Origin: Platynereis dumerilii
Taxonomy: Eukaryota > Annelida > Polychaeta > Phyllodocida > Nereididae
Assembly: GCA_026936325.1 (NCBI GenBank)
Contig: JAPTHN010000025.1
Coordinates: 3,378,001 to 3,442,000 of the forward strand
Reading direction: 5' to 3'
Length of the DNA stretch: 64,000 nt
The position numbers and the translations under genes are program-made. Within the stretch, counting starts at the first letter, position 1; each line of letters opens with the position of its first letter. Under the pieces are notes generated by a model. That model saw nothing but the letters and a program-made list of their open reading frames with translations. It made no database searches and was not told the origin of the DNA. Below, piece after piece: positions 22,935-36,082 of the stretch.

Positions 22935-25900
22935 AATTATATTCTTGGAAAGTCAACCACAATTTATGTTCCAACAGACATAAATATATCACTTTGGACT
23001 TCGAAGTAAATCAAATATTCTAACACTGCGCTGCACCATAAATATATGCATTTGTATACACACAAACCACCTAGACTAGCTGGTCTGTCTGCTTCCACTG
23101 TGGTCTATTATATTGTCAAAGCAGTATTATATATTGGGATATATCTCTATATTGGAGACTATTGACACACACATTATACAGAGTTATATAGTGGATGATT
23201 TTTGGCACAGATCATGAATTCCCCCATGTTATTATCATAGCTGGTTGCTCTTTTATGGAATGTCAGGTCAATTGCTTTAAAATATGACATCCAGATTATA
23301 GCAAACCCAAGCTCTGCTATAGCTAATGTATGGTCCATGCATATGTAGAGCAGCAATACAGTCAATTTCTCTGAATGGCAAGGCGGCGAAAAGTAAAGTT
23401 GAAAAGTTTACAACTTGGGAATTAGACTGAAACTTGATTGATTGAAACGTTGGCGTTCTGCGAATCGCTGTGCTGCAATAAGAATTTCTCAAGTTGGATC
23501 GCCAACACTAATTTGGCGAATGTTCTCTTCAGGAACCAACCACTTTGCAAGGTTTCATTTGCCTCAAGATCATAAGATGAGTGTATGCAAGATTGCTGCC
23601 AATTTAAAAACATATCATTACTTCGAAAATCATAGAAATCTAGCTAAATTTTCGAATACTCACAACCTTTTCCTTCTGGAATAGTGCTGCAAAGTTTGTG
23701 AACGAGTCAGTACCATTTACAGTCAAGGTTTACAGTGATGATATACACAAAAATCATCAGGCCACTGACCCCTACATACTTCACAAATACTATAATTACA
23801 CAAATCTCAGTAATTGGTCTTTTTTTTATTTCTTTTTTATCATGTTTATTGGCCATTGGTAGGGAAGGGAGGGAGAAATTATAGTCTACAGAAATGGAGC
23901 AAACCGGTAGGTTGTGGCAAAAGCACTGCATATTAATAGTATCACATTTTTTTTTTTTGTTTTTTTGTTTTGTTTGTCAGTGGGTATTAATTTGTGCCAC
24001 AGGTCAATACCTAATTTGATTTATCCCTGTATTGGTGTATTATATGTCTGTTCCATACGCAATACAGACCAGACCAGATCTGCTTGTAGTGATTTGTATC
24101 ATTCTGGCAGAATGTCATTGTAACCTTTTTCCTCTTATGAACAAGTTCCAGTTCTGGAAATATTGGCGGATGATAGCCAACACTTTGACCATTTCCATGG
24201 GGTAACAGCCATCAAAGTATCCGTGTCTTACAAATCGAGGCCTTTAATCGTAGAAAGTACAGTATTCCCTGATTAAATGCTTACTCGTGATTGAAAGCCT
24301 CTTAGAAGGACCCCGTGTAAAGTTGTATAAGGAGTGTAAGATGATGTAATGATGAAATAAAACTGAATTTATCCCCTTAATGGTTGAACGGGAACTTTTG
24401 AAAGTGTCTCCGGCTCTTCGCGGCTGATCGAGGCAATTTGGTATGATAGTTGTTTGGTTTATCCCACTCTTTCTATGTCAACTCTTGTTTATCCCAACTC
24501 AAGTTCAACTGCTTCCTCAACATTACTCAACAATGAGAACTATTCTGAATAGGTGTACTTGTATAAACATATATCTATTGTCCAGCAATACAATATACTT
24601 GTGCCCACTGGCCAGTGGTCAACTATGCATGTATTGTTTTCTTAACACATAGTTTATTTTGGTTACCATGGATACCCAAGGTAGATACCATCCGGGCACC
24701 TGCCTCATGAGTGGCTAAATGCACTTCCTTTCAGCCTGAAATAAACTTGAGGAGGAAAAACTAAAGTGCATACCTTTTAACATGTTCAGCATATTTATAC
24801 ATAGAATATATTGCAAAAGAAAGCTAAACACTTCTTAACCGCAAGCAAAATATTGCTAAAATGTATTCTGTTTTCATCAATAATAACTGCGCTACCTTGC
24901 CAGTATACTGGTATAACTGGCTATCTATTATAGCTATCTTCGATTTACGGTGTACATAGAATTCGATTATTTTAACCAAATTGGTTAATGAGTGCCTTTA
25001 AAAAGAAGAAAATCCCAGTCAGACTGTCTGACTCTTTGTGCTGTCCAAGTACAATATCTTTGATCATCACAGCTTTTGACACTGATTCATTCATCAATCA
25101 ACCTCAAGTGACTACCTAGAAAATGTAGAACTGCCATATTTTATGTTGAAATTTCTCATATATATGAGAAATTTTGTCTATTATGAGAAAGAAAGACCTG
25201 TTTGCGCTCCCTTTTATTCGAACTTCTTGTGGAGACTGCACATGTACTAGTAGTATTGGCTATTTGCATACTCTTGATTAGAACTGTGAAATATCATTGT
25301 GTGCACAAATGGCCTTGGCAGTCAAGAAAACCATCAAGAAATCCTAAACATTTTTACACTAACCAAAAACCTTGCTCTTGTGATTTGTGTAGGCTATGTG
25401 CCTATGTCTAGCTGATAACTTTGACTGAATAGACTGTTCACAACTATGTCCATTGAGTACAACAGTGCACTGAAGTCTTACGTATATCATGTTTTCTGAA
25501 TGAATGGCTGAAGCCATGCAGTAAAACATTTTCTGATCCTTTCTTATCAGCTTGTGTATACCTCTGCACCACTACAGATAGTACAGATACAATATGTACT
25601 GAGAGTAACCCCCAGAAATATTCTTGGCAGGCAAAAAAGTTGACCCCTAAACATCAAGGGAATTGAGGAGAAAGCTACAAAAATTCACCTGTTGATCAAG
25701 TTGATGTGAGCTTATTGTGTTTATGGTTCTTTCGGACACCAATATAAATACATTCATTTTTTACACGAGAAATATAATCCTTTTTTGTTTGTAAGCAATA
25801 CCTGTTCATTAAAATTTTAAGTTTTAAATTATATAAAACATTCATATTTATAGCCAGACATAATTAATTTTTTGCTTCTCACATCGACCGACCCCTGACC

Positions 25901-26107
25901 AAATAGATTTTCTGCCAATGAAAATGAAACTTTTTCTACAATTTAATTTATTTAATTTCGACTAACTTTTCAAAAGTCTTCCCCTTGTATTGTCTATGGA
26001 CTATGGTGGGGGTAAGGAAATTATTCCTTTTGTGAAGGGTAAATGTGTACACGATGTGTTATGGACTACTGCGCTTAGTGTGTTACCAGAACTTTCCTTG
26101 AAGGGCG

Positions 26108-26110
26108 GCA

Positions 26111-26190
<80 letters not shown>

Positions 26191-26191
26191 A
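26108..26191 (+). repeat. (TATC)n microsatellite
   Basis: About 20 uninterrupted units. Confidence 0.95.
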
Positions 26192-27196
26192 CAACACACT
26201 AACCATACATACAGGCCTACTTTTCTGACCCAGATATAAGTCTTTACTCATCATATATGTAATATGTCTCTGACCACTGACCTTATGAGATCAAACCGAT
26301 TCTTAGGCAGACGATCTTTGATGCAATTGTTATTATTGACCTTTGACCCTGGTCACGTGACCAAATGACCTTTTGAATGGATGCCAAAATGACCTTGCAA
26401 TAGAATCAGAGAACAGTTGACACAACAGGGCATGACCTTATGCCTACAGCCAGCATACATTGCACTGGGAAATTTTATGTACTCAGAAATGCATGGTGAG
26501 CAGGTTCAAGTTATAAGAGGAGTATAATAATCATTTTATGATTTATATTATCAAAATAATTAAATAAAATTAAGATGTCTTTACCAATACAATTATTGAG
26601 AAAACTTTCATTTCTTGCAGATTTTATCACAATTGTAAGAATATTTTGGACCAATTTAGTTGTGTGAGCAAGTTATAATTTTTCCCCATGGAAAATTGAA
26701 AAAGAGCTAAATTTGGTAATAAAATGAAACACCCTCAGCCACAAAATTAAGACATGAAAACTGTCTTTCATTCATAAGCTTTCATAAATTCATAGGCATA
26801 CAGGCCTCACATGCTAAACCATGTATACAGTTACATGTCACCGTCCCGGTACATACATGACAACTGCATGTAGACTATACATATTGCTTTGAGGCAAACA
26901 GTGAACACGTCCCTAGAATGTCCATGAATTGTGGGGCTACATGTTAACATTGCTCATTGTTAAGTGCTGACCCCAAGGAAAATCAAACAGGAGCAAATTC
27001 TACCAAATATTTTAGTTGATTTATTGAAATTCCTGAAGTATAGCTAAGTATTTAAATCCAGGAGTAACATGGCAGGCCTAACTATATAAAAGGTGGAGAA
27101 TGAAATAAATTCAATAACTTATGTCCAGAAGTGCACATAAATTTGATATATATATATATACAAATGTTTTGTCACTTCTGGGCTAAAAACGATCCC

Positions 27197-27585
27197 AAGT
27201 TGGCTCCTATTGGTCAATTTAAATAGTTGACATTTAGCTGATTACCATATTGCAACCAAGTTGGCTCTGATTGGTCAATTCAAATTTCTGATATATCGCC
27301 GATTACCATAACTCTCAACCAGGTTGGCTCTGATTGGTCAATTAAATAATTAAAATGTTCCTGATTAGCATAGATCTCAACCAAGTTGGCTCTGATTGGT
27401 CACTTCAAATATCTGACAGTTTTCTGATAACCATAAATTCAACCAAGTTGGCTCTGATTGGTCAATTCAAATAATTGACAGCCTGCTGATTACCATAACT
27501 CAACCAAATTCTTCCTGATTGGTAAATTAAAATAATCAACAACTAACACATTAGTGATTACCATAAGCATGAGTCTCAATCAATT
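27197..27585 (+). repeat. 62-bp minisatellite array, forward
   Basis: About six units, each carrying CCAAGTTGGCTCTGATTGG, then TCAATT.AAATA, TGACAG and CTGATTACCATAA. Units differ from each other by several substitutions. Each unit contains one ATTGG (inverted CCAAT). Confidence 0.85.
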
Positions 27586-29427
27586 TGGGACAATTCTTTT
27601 TCCAAAGAATTGGCAAGAACCATATTGTGATTTATATGTTTGACCTACTTTCACAACGATAATAAGTGATTTCATGAAGTCCGTGTGAAAATCTAATGAA
27701 TATCACATAAATTAAGCTTCAAATTCATAAGCACACGTAATATTACATTTTATACCCATGTTCACATTTTAGAGTTTACATGTCCATCATGTCATTGATA
27801 TAATTGAATGTACTTAATTTCAGTTGAGTATACAAGTTAGTGTCATTATCATGATTACCATTGGCCAATAATTATAGCTTGGCACAAAATGACTCAAAGC
27901 GGTTTTTTAGGCTTCCTTTTTTTTATTTTCAATATTCCTTTCCGTTCTGTATGAACCTTATAATTTGGCACGGAGTAACTTATTTTTAATAAAATTTATT
28001 TTTATTTCTATTCCGAAAGATGCCCACACATAATTTGGCATCGAAAAAGAGATTGTAACACAATTCACTCTCACGTTTAGAGGATGCTGTAATTTTGTTT
28101 CTATCAAACTTATTTCAATTGATATCGACTATATAAATTGGCATCGGACAACAGATTTTCACAACTCATTTAAAACTTCTTCCTTTTTTTCACTCAATAG
28201 ATATAAACGTATTCATGATAATATTTATAATTTGGCATGGAATTCTAGATTTTTTTTTTTTTTCCACAAAATTTTTGTCATAAACACACTAGAATCACGT
28301 AAGATATATGAACTGCTAAAACAATCATCTATAATCAGCAGATAATTGGAAGCATTTTTTTTTTCTAAATTACCCTTGCATAAATCAAATGCCAAACTGT
28401 AGTAGTAGGATAGAGTGTTACAAAATGGGGACAATACAATAATAATACACAGTATATGTACTATGTAGTATTCATTGTGGAACTAAGAACTTCTAATAGA
28501 AATTGATAATTTAAGGCTTTTTTTTTCAGTCCGCCAAGGGACTTGTGCAATCATCTGTGCGTGTCAGTCAGATTAATCAAATATTAAATCAATTGTCTTT
28601 GACCAGATCTACATGATTGAAGCGATTCATTCTCAGGACTGCTTCTTCAGTGTGTCACAAGAGGTGCTTGTGTAGCTTTGTGAGACTAAGTACTCTGAAT
28701 TAAGTTTTGCAACTCTTTTTACATGAAATGGTAGAAATTTGTTAATTTTTTCTATTAAACAATTTTTTTTGTTTATAAATGTATGAAAGACTTTCGAATG
28801 AAATTAATTTTGAAAAGGTCAATTGCCGATCCAGACAACAAAGGGCATGGCATAGCCTCTTGTATATTTTGGGATTCCCGTTTGATTTAAAATCACATAT
28901 ATATATTCCTTTAACATGAATCACTCACAGCACTCAAAGAGCTCTGACCCACTGAACTATATAAAGGATCACTTTAGATAAATTACAACAAAAAAGTGTT
29001 TATTCTATTTATACTGTTTAATGCAATTTCATAAGAATTTTTCTGGTTGAGTGCAAAAGTATAGCACATATCCTGTGTATTGTATGCATTACATATAAAA
29101 GGGTAAAGTTAAAGCGATGGATCCGAGCTTGTAAGCTTCAAGTGTCCTCAGGGCAAAAAGATAGCATAAAGTTATACAGGTATTCAATTACTGAGTGTCG
29201 AATTTTTGGTATTCATGTGTTTCGAGTACTAAATAACATTTGCAGAGCAAAAGACTTCAGGATTTTTTAATAACAATTGTTTAAAGTAGTGGTATGTGAC
29301 AGTGGTATAAAATAATAAATTTGTTATACCATCATACATCATGTCACCTTATGATAAGCCTTACTGTATTTGTCTAAACGCGTCATCTACAAGAGTATGT
29401 TTTAGCCTGTATTGAAAAGAACCCTCC

Positions 29428-29757
29428 ATGTAACCAATCAAAGCTAACTTATGCAAGAGTTATGGTTATCAGTGACCTGTCAATTATTTGAATTGACGAC
29501 CGATCAGAGTCATCTTGGTTCTGTATTATGGTAATCAGGAGCCTGTCAGTTACTGAATTGACCAATCAGAGCCGACTAGGATTTAGAGTTATGGTAATCA
29601 GTATCCGTGAATTATTTGAATTGACCAATCAGAGCCAACTTGGTTCTGTGTTATGGTGATCAGTGACTTGTCAATTATCAGAATTGACCAATCAGAGCCA
29701 ACTTGCTTCTCAGCTATGGTAATCAGGAGCCTGTCAATTATTTGGAATTGACCAATG
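29428..29757 (-). repeat. Same 62-bp minisatellite, inverted
   Basis: About five units in the opposite orientation (GACCAATCAGAGCCAACTTG..TTATGGTAATCAG..CCTGTCAATTATT). With 27197-27585 it forms an inverted pair with a 1.84-kb spacer. Single degenerate units also occur near 46585-46645 and 54600-54700. Confidence 0.85.
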
Positions 29758-30847
29758 TGGTCTTTTGTGCAGGTTTAACTTCTCCCTGCTCATGAATGCA
29801 GTGATAAAGCAATTATCAAATCAAATTTAACTTCAGTTAATTAATCATTTTCCTGGGGATTATGGTCAATAATGTTATTTCTTTTATTTCTCAGTTATTT
29901 TATTACAGTGGGATTTTAAATATTTTGAATCATATGCATACATTTGCATAATTCAGTGGTCAGATGTTTTGCATGCTCCGCAATCGAGAAGTTTAAATCC
30001 CTTTCGTGTGCGGAGTCGTGCTACACACTCAACTGATTCACATATTTGTCAGACCTTTGGGCAACAGAGTTGTAGCTTGGAAAACATAGATCTCATTACT
30101 ATTCAAAGCACATTCAGGTCCTACAAGCCAACTCTAGCAGGCACTATGGCACATATATATATGCACACATTTATATATTTTTTGCTATTCATTTTTTGTG
30201 TCAACATATTTGTAGAATAGGTCTCTGAGCTGAATTTTTCTCCCCATATTTCAGAATTTTCCATTTAAAGTCCTTTGGAATATAGCTTATGTTTTTGACA
30301 TTTATTTTAATTCCAAACTTTTTTTTGTCTTATTTTCAATTTTGTACTTTTTGGCTCAATATGTATATGTTACAGTTACTTTAGTGTTCTCTTGATGCCT
30401 TTTTAAAGTCATTTTAAATAGGCTAGATAATTTTTTTGCAGTTCAATCTCATTTTTAAATTTGGATGTTATTTTCGTATTTCGGATATATCATTTTCATT
30501 CGTTGCATGGCTCAGTGCTCAGTTACCGTTATACATATTTCGACGTCTTTATTTGCCTTGGGATAAAGTACTCAAACATTCACAAAGAAAAAAAGAAATG
30601 TGTGCGACTTTCTTTTATATCTTGCGAAATTCTTCTTAAAAATGTCATTGTGACCCCTTGTTTTACGAACACACATAAAAAGATTTTTGTCTGGCAGGAG
30701 ATTTAGGAATGATAAAATATTAAGAGTAAGAATTAGATTATATTAGGCTATTAGCACAAAAATGTGTAGGTGTACTGTGTTTCTTGGATATTTTTGAAAA
30801 TGGACCAAGCTTCAACATCGTTTGAGATCCCTATAGCTTGAGGGCAC

Positions 30848-30955
30848 CTGGAGGCCAGTCTAGGCTGCTAACCTCTGGGACCCGGGTTCGAATTTGGTCC
30901 GGGCAACCAATGTTTCATCTAGTGCCAAAAATTCACCTAGCTTCATCGCTGCTCT
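30848..30955 (+). mobile_element. tRNA-like SINE head (family 4)
   Basis: The B-box-like GGGTTCGAATTTGG is at 30884, followed by CCGGGCAACCAATGTTTCATC. The same order appears inverted at 37205-37322. Confidence 0.5.
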
Positions 30956-30960
30956 TGTTT

Positions 30961-31152
30961 TGAGTGCAGGGCTGCCAATCGCTGGGTCCAGGACTCCAGG
31001 GTTCGAATCCAGCTCTTGCCGGGTCACCTGTGCCTTTGTTGGATGGCTGTTTCAATCATCCTTCGCCTCATTGCCTTTTCCTCCTCCTGTCCTAAGTAGC
31101 CTGCCAAGTGCATAAATACAGGACGTAAAGCCCCAATCATCCATCCATCTGT
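30961..31152 (+). mobile_element. tRNA-derived SINE, family 1
   Basis: The head has the B box GGGTTCGAATCCAGC. The body reads GGTCACCTGTGCC, then TTTCAATCATCCTTCGCCTC, CCTCCTCCTGTCC and GTGCATAAATACAGGACG. The tail is CATCCATCCATC. It lies directly after another SINE head. Confidence 0.7.
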
Positions 31153-32480
31153 TGTTTTGAGTGAAAGAATGGAGTGAATGAGCACTAAATTACTCACTTG
31201 GGAGATCAATTCATAAAATACTGAGGTTCTGCATGGTCTTGTAGTACACGTCTGTCTGTAGCAAAATAATGAATGAGTAGCTTCTATGTGGACAATTGGC
31301 TATTCACATAGAAATGACTAAATAATCCATAGCATGAACAATTTATTCTTTACATGAAATACCAATCCACAATATTTGTTTATAAATGGTCACATGTCAC
31401 CGGGACGGCCTGAATATAAAGGATATATATTTATGTCATATAAAAACAAAAAGAGAGATAGACAGGTAGTCTTGACATAGATAATGTTTGGCTCAGCATT
31501 GTACCTCAATTGGAATAGGCCTACACCATTACCAGCTGATTGCCTGCTCATAATTTCCATGTAAATACATTATTTACAATAACCAAAATAGTTCTGACAG
31601 ACAACCAATAATTGGTAGGCCTTATTATTTTATAGTTAGGCCTACTCTCAATAATTAATTATTACCACTGGCCTAACAAAAATTTTATTTACCCAGCAAA
31701 TTGCAGTAATTACATTGTATCTTCATTTGTATCACATCAGTGTCAATGCTGGGCAAATTAAATAACCTACACATTGGGTAGATGTTAGGGGTCTATATCG
31801 TTGCCGACATTCGATACGATGCGTATCATCGATACACTTGATCGATACACGATTCATAAATTCGGTTAGATACGCATTTTAGAGCAATCGGCTTCCCGAA
31901 AACCAGATTTTTGGCCTGGAAAGTTTACCTCGTACTATACGATTATATTTCTACAAATCTACAATCAAAAAACCACTAATTGATCTACTCCCACAATGTC
32001 ATGCACCTATTAATTCTGCATAATAGATTTATAGTAGCGGCAATCAATGGTTATGAATACTCTTTATATATTACATAGAGAACTGTCAAAGTCAAAATGC
32101 CTGAGGCACACATTTCTATTCAATACATGTATGTAAACATTGCAGTAGAGCTAGAACCAAGCTATTGTGTATATATCCAGCTATTTGGCATGGATTGTAT
32201 TGATATAGAAGTTATTGAACTGATTTGATTTGTCAGTTTTGATTGATTTCAAGACATTGTGTATATTATTATACAGTGTTGGCCTATACATGTGGCAAAT
32301 TTGTTTCGAATAGAAAGAGAAGTGGATTGGTTGAAAATGTATAAACATGTTTTTGTCATTATTATAATAATTTAATAATTTATTCTTGTAAATAGGAATA
32401 AAAAAATTTTTTTTTCTAAACACAACCCTGTAGCAGACCCAACCCTGTTTATATGTTTAAAACGCCTTCAGAGCTCCTTA

Positions 32481-32857
32481 CAGCCAGAAATTTGATATGC
32501 AAAAAAACCATGGACTGCTGCACTGTGAAAATGGCACTTCGTGTGCCATGATCATGCTGATGATTAAACATGATCATACAAATACTTTCAAAATTAATTG
32601 ATTTGAGGAGACTAATCCCGCTTGTTGTTGACAGGCAAACGAACAGATTATGCATCTGAGTTTTACTCTAAAATCAGTTATATAAATGACAAGTCAAATG
32701 GCCTTCTCTTGATCGTGACTAATCAAACAGCTTCCATGTTTCCAATGTAGAATGTAGAGAAGATGACACTTCATCAGCTGTCATAACTCATGAGTCACGG
32801 AGTGCCATTTTCACAGTGCAACTGTTCAATCTTTTTGCATATCAAATTTCCTGGCTG
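32481..32857. mobile_element. 377-bp MITE with ~65-bp TIRs and TA target duplication
   Basis: The ends CAGCCAG and CTGGCTG are flanked by TA on both sides (32479-32480, 32858-32859). The long TIRs read on to GATATGCAAAAA and CACTGTGAAAATGGCAC. TA duplication suggests a Tc1/mariner-type mobiliser. Its right end lies inside the 140-codon minus-strand ORF and supplies that ORF's last codons and stop. Confidence 0.75.
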
Positions 32858-33248
32858 TAGGTAAAGATGCAAGAGAAATCATTGAAGAAGGCATCATTTG
32901 CCAGGGCCCAGGAGGCACATTAGAGTTAAACCATGGAGGCAATGGTAATTGTTGCGGCCTACTAAAGTCATTGGACATGTCTGAATCACTGAGGGCATGA
33001 TCAATTCTACCTTCCCTAGGCTGTTGTTTACGCTTTTTGCTGCTGCCATTTCTGGAATTTTCCTTGGATGGTGAATGGCTTGAGTGTTTACGCTTCTTAC
33101 TTTTTTTGGATTTTTTCCTCTTCCCGCTACCCTCTGGGGACCGCTGTTTGGCGGGAGCATTATCATCTAGCGTAAGTCTGGCCGTAGATTCGGAATCAGA
33201 GAAATCCGAAGTACCACGTGGTGTGTCATTCCCACTCGCCTCCGACAT
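32826..33248 (-). CDS. Lysine/serine-rich, probably nuclear protein (140 codons), nested in intron 1
   Basis: Not recognised as a named family. The ORF starts 201 bp from a divergent plus-strand start, across a promoter-like stretch. Residues 1-40 are acidic and Ser-rich. Residues 41-75 are strongly basic (GKRKKSKKSKKRKH, later SSKKRK), a good bipartite nuclear localisation signal in a disordered region. Residues 100-130 are Pro/Met-rich (LPLPPWF, PPGPWQMMP). The last ten residues and the stop codon lie within the terminal repeat of a MITE (32481-32857), so the natural C-terminus may have been lost or replaced, or the real exon may splice out before it. No strong donor is visible upstream of the MITE. 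The GC-rich codon use stands out from the surrounding AT-rich intron, which argues for a real exon. Function is unknown. Confidence 0.6.
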   Translation of the reverse strand: MSEASGNDTPRGTSDFSDSESTARLTLDDNAPAKQRSPEGSGKRKKSKKSKKRKHSSHSPSKENSRNGSSKKRKQQPREGRIDHALSDSDMSNDFSRPQQLPLPPWFNSNVPPGPWQMMPSSMISLASLPTARKFDMQKD

Positions 33249-33449
33249 TTTTTCAATCGAATTCGTAGTTAAATTGTTGTTATTAAAGGTTTTCCCTGGG
33301 CTCCGGCGGAAGTCGTCCTCTGCCGAGCGACCAATGAGAAGCGAGCTCTCATAATCATTGCGGCCGTACCATGATCTGGTTGTAACGGGCCTTCTGATTG
33401 GACGTTGACCGGAAGTCTCTTGCGTCCGACAAATTTTTTGGCAGAAAAC
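33249..33449. promoter_or_regulatory. Bidirectional promoter between two divergent start codons
   Basis: This 201-bp stretch is richer in CpG than its surroundings. It carries CCAAT at 33331 and the inverted form ATTGG at 33397, plus two ETS/GABP-type motifs, GCGGAAGT at 33306 and ACCGGAAGT at 33408. No TATA box is seen. This is the layout of a housekeeping-type bidirectional promoter serving the minus-strand ORF (starting 33248) and the plus-strand exon (starting 33450). Confidence 0.55.
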
Positions 33450-33570
33450 ATGCCAGAAATGTCAAAAATACGATGTGGAGAGAGAGTTAACATTCTCTAC
33501 GACACGTTCGGCCCAGTTTACAGGGACTTACGAAGGGAATTAACTGTTTTTGGAGCGGCGAAGCGCCCCG
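33450..33570 (+). CDS. First coding exon of an unrecognised small gene
   Basis: The exon is 40 codons plus one base, from ATG (AAAACATGCC context) to a strong donor CCCCG before GTAAGT, phase 1. A second in-frame ATG lies three codons on. The peptide begins MPEMSKIRCGERVNILYD and continues with FGPVYRDLRRELTVFGAAKRP. It is Arg-rich and predicted helical in its second half. No family is recognised. It is supported by the promoter-like sequence upstream, GC-richer codons than the neighbourhood, and the consensus donor. Confidence 0.5.
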
Positions 33571-34138
33571 GTAAGTCAAAATAGATGCAAAATCTACCGT
33601 CCGTCTGGGACACGTGTACTAGGCCCACGAACGATAGCGCTCAATTGGAGATGCAAGCCTCATTCTCGTGTGGGTTCCCCAATGGCCTACATGAAGTGAA
33701 ACACAATCATTGTTTACACTATATCTTTCACATTGCCTCAAGATAGCATTATCACCTGCTATTTAACCTGAGTGCACTCATGTCGAATTGGGTGCAAACT
33801 TTAGTAGGCGCATACCCACTTTTGGTTGTAATCTGGTTATATCTATTTCAAGTTACCATGTATTTGTTTTGTCCAAAACTTAATCTTATGAGCTTCTGCG
33901 ATACGAACACTTTCTTTGGGTAATATCAAAAGTAGTCATCAACCTTTGGTAATATATTGATCATCATATCCAAACTATCCATTAAGTTAAAATAAATCAA
34001 ATAAATTGTTTTTAATAACCGAAACTTAAAAAAAGAGAAATCTAAAGGTGTTACCAAAAAAATCTGAAATTAGGCATTACCAATAACAAAGAATCATATC
34101 TATAAGAAGTTGTGACACTATGATCATATTTTTAGCAG

Positions 34139-34317
34139 GCAAAGGTCAAGGAATAACATTCTGCATACATTCAACTCCACTATACAATGTACATGGAGGT
34201 CCTTACACATTAGTAGTAGCTAAAGTTTTGAAAATATACCCCGAAAAAGGGCCACAAAAATGTTGGTTTAAAACACCAAGCATCAAGTCCAGAAAGTGTG
34301 CTGTTTGCAAACATTGA
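34139..34317 (+). CDS. Possible second and last exon of the small plus-strand gene
   Basis: A tandem acceptor TTTTTAGCAG at 34129-34138 is followed by a frame that fits the phase-1 donor at 33570. Joining them gives about 99 residues ending in SRKCAVCKH and a stop. The exon reads KGQGITFCIHSTPLY, then HGGPYTLVVAKVLKIYPEKG. No homolog is recognised. The open stretch is no longer than chance ORFs elsewhere in the window, so this exon is tentative. Real downstream exons could lie elsewhere in the intron. Confidence 0.28.
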
Positions 34318-35246
34318 ATTCCACAAGTCAGGTTTGCAAGGCAGGTTTACAAGAGCTCTTTTGAGTCGTTTTATTTTATACAAAAGAGTTAGTGTTAAAT
34401 CTGTTGATTGATGGCTGTGTTGACATACAAAGGTTGCTTGGTTTGACATTTTGCTATTTAGCACCATTTTTGGCTTGGCTTGATATAAAGTTAGATAGAC
34501 CAATACAGGTGGATAGATTGATCGATAAATAGACAGATAGATAGTCTAGGATAGTGTCTGATATACTTATCTCTTTCAATTTCATACCCTTATTAACTTA
34601 CTTTTTTCTTTTTACCAGAAATCAAAGAAGACTGTATAAATCCAAATCTAAATGTATGTATCTAAAATGCATAAATTTAAATTTACTAAATGCTATATGG
34701 TGGTAGCAGACTTGATTGCAAAATTACTACTTATAGTTTTTCAAATCGTTTTATTTTTCTCTTAATTTTTTGCACTGCGTGACACCAAATTCCACGTTAA
34801 TTTCTGATGATTTATTGCTTCAAATCTCCATAATATACACATAATATATATCTAAAATTATTGCAAATTTTCATATTTCACCTTATTACAATAGACCCAT
34901 TGATAGCACCATTGTGGAGTGTGAATCCCCACAATTTTGCACTGTGACCTGTCATGACTTTTGAAATAGATACGACATAAATCAAACCACTTCACTATGC
35001 ATAGGGGTAGCCTTTCAACATAGAAGTATATGTGATAGTAGCATTTTCTACATTCAGTGTCCTATTTCAATGTGCTAAGCTTGTAATCAGTTAGCTTCAG
35101 TGTCGAATTAATAAATCATTGTATCCTTCATTAAACATGTTAAACTGTGAACTGGTGAAGACATATTCTTTCCTTTTGGACTATTCTTTCACGTCACTTA
35201 CCTTCTGTTTCTGACATTTTAATCTAACTAAATCTGAAACTTCCAC

Positions 35247-35576
35247 TTATGGAAGGAGACCTGAGAATGACTGTTCAAGAATAACAGCATGTACCCTAAT
35301 CATTTGATGATTCGAGGGATATTTCTTAAACTTGTGTTGAAGGTGGACTATTTTTACTTTAGATTGAGTATAGTCATTCATCCATCTTTGCCATAATTCA
35401 CTAATAACCAAATTGACTTTGGCAAATTGGCAGCAAGAATGATTATATTTCAACAAATGCATAAGGTTAGGCCCTACAATCAAACAATGAATCATAATAT
35501 CATAAGGCAGTAACTTCCAAAGATTTTCCAAACACAACTCTTCAACATTTTCCTTTTGACTATGTGCCTGAAGCAT
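35247..35576 (-). pseudogene. Possible LTR-retrotransposon (BEL/Pao-like) integrase-tail fossil
   Basis: A lone ~110-codon fragment with a spaced pattern (ELWQRW..DY then VIL near the end) resembling the C-terminal part of BEL/Pao polyproteins. There are no neighbouring domains, terminal repeats or other element parts within reach, so it is a broken, old remnant if the assignment is right. It could also be a chance ORF. Confidence 0.25.
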
Positions 35577-36082
35577 TTAACATGTAACTTCTAACATTGA
35601 AGAGTGTAAATCTCACCTCTGGCAATGTATTATAACCTCACCAAGGCTACCAGTGACATGTTGATAACAGTAAACTAATTAAGTGTCAAATAACTAGATT
35701 TATGGTTCATAACATTCAGGAGATGTAGTGGTAATGTACTGTTGATGATTCTAAAAGACCATAGTGCTAACTGAAGTAGTACTAAGTACTTGTGTCAATT
35801 AGTGCTAACCACTTTAATTCTAACAATTTTACCAGGAGCATTTGTTTAATTAATGGTGATCCACTTTCCTGAGGGCAAAATTCTTAAATTTGAAATTAAT
35901 TACATTGTCTTTGAACAGATGCAGACCTTTGAAGATACAGCTAGATGCCAGATCACCATGATTTAAGTTTTTTTTAAATCTGATTTGACATAGTATCTAT
36001 TGGGCAATTTATCAGTAAGTTATATCTATCTAATACTCCTCTCAGCTTGTCAACATGTATCTCTCCAGACCTATCTACGTTT

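Noticed and set aside
31800-31860. CGATAC/ATCGATAC-rich stretch as a regulatory cluster
   Set aside because: Only a few imperfect copies; nothing beyond simple-sequence drift can be supported.
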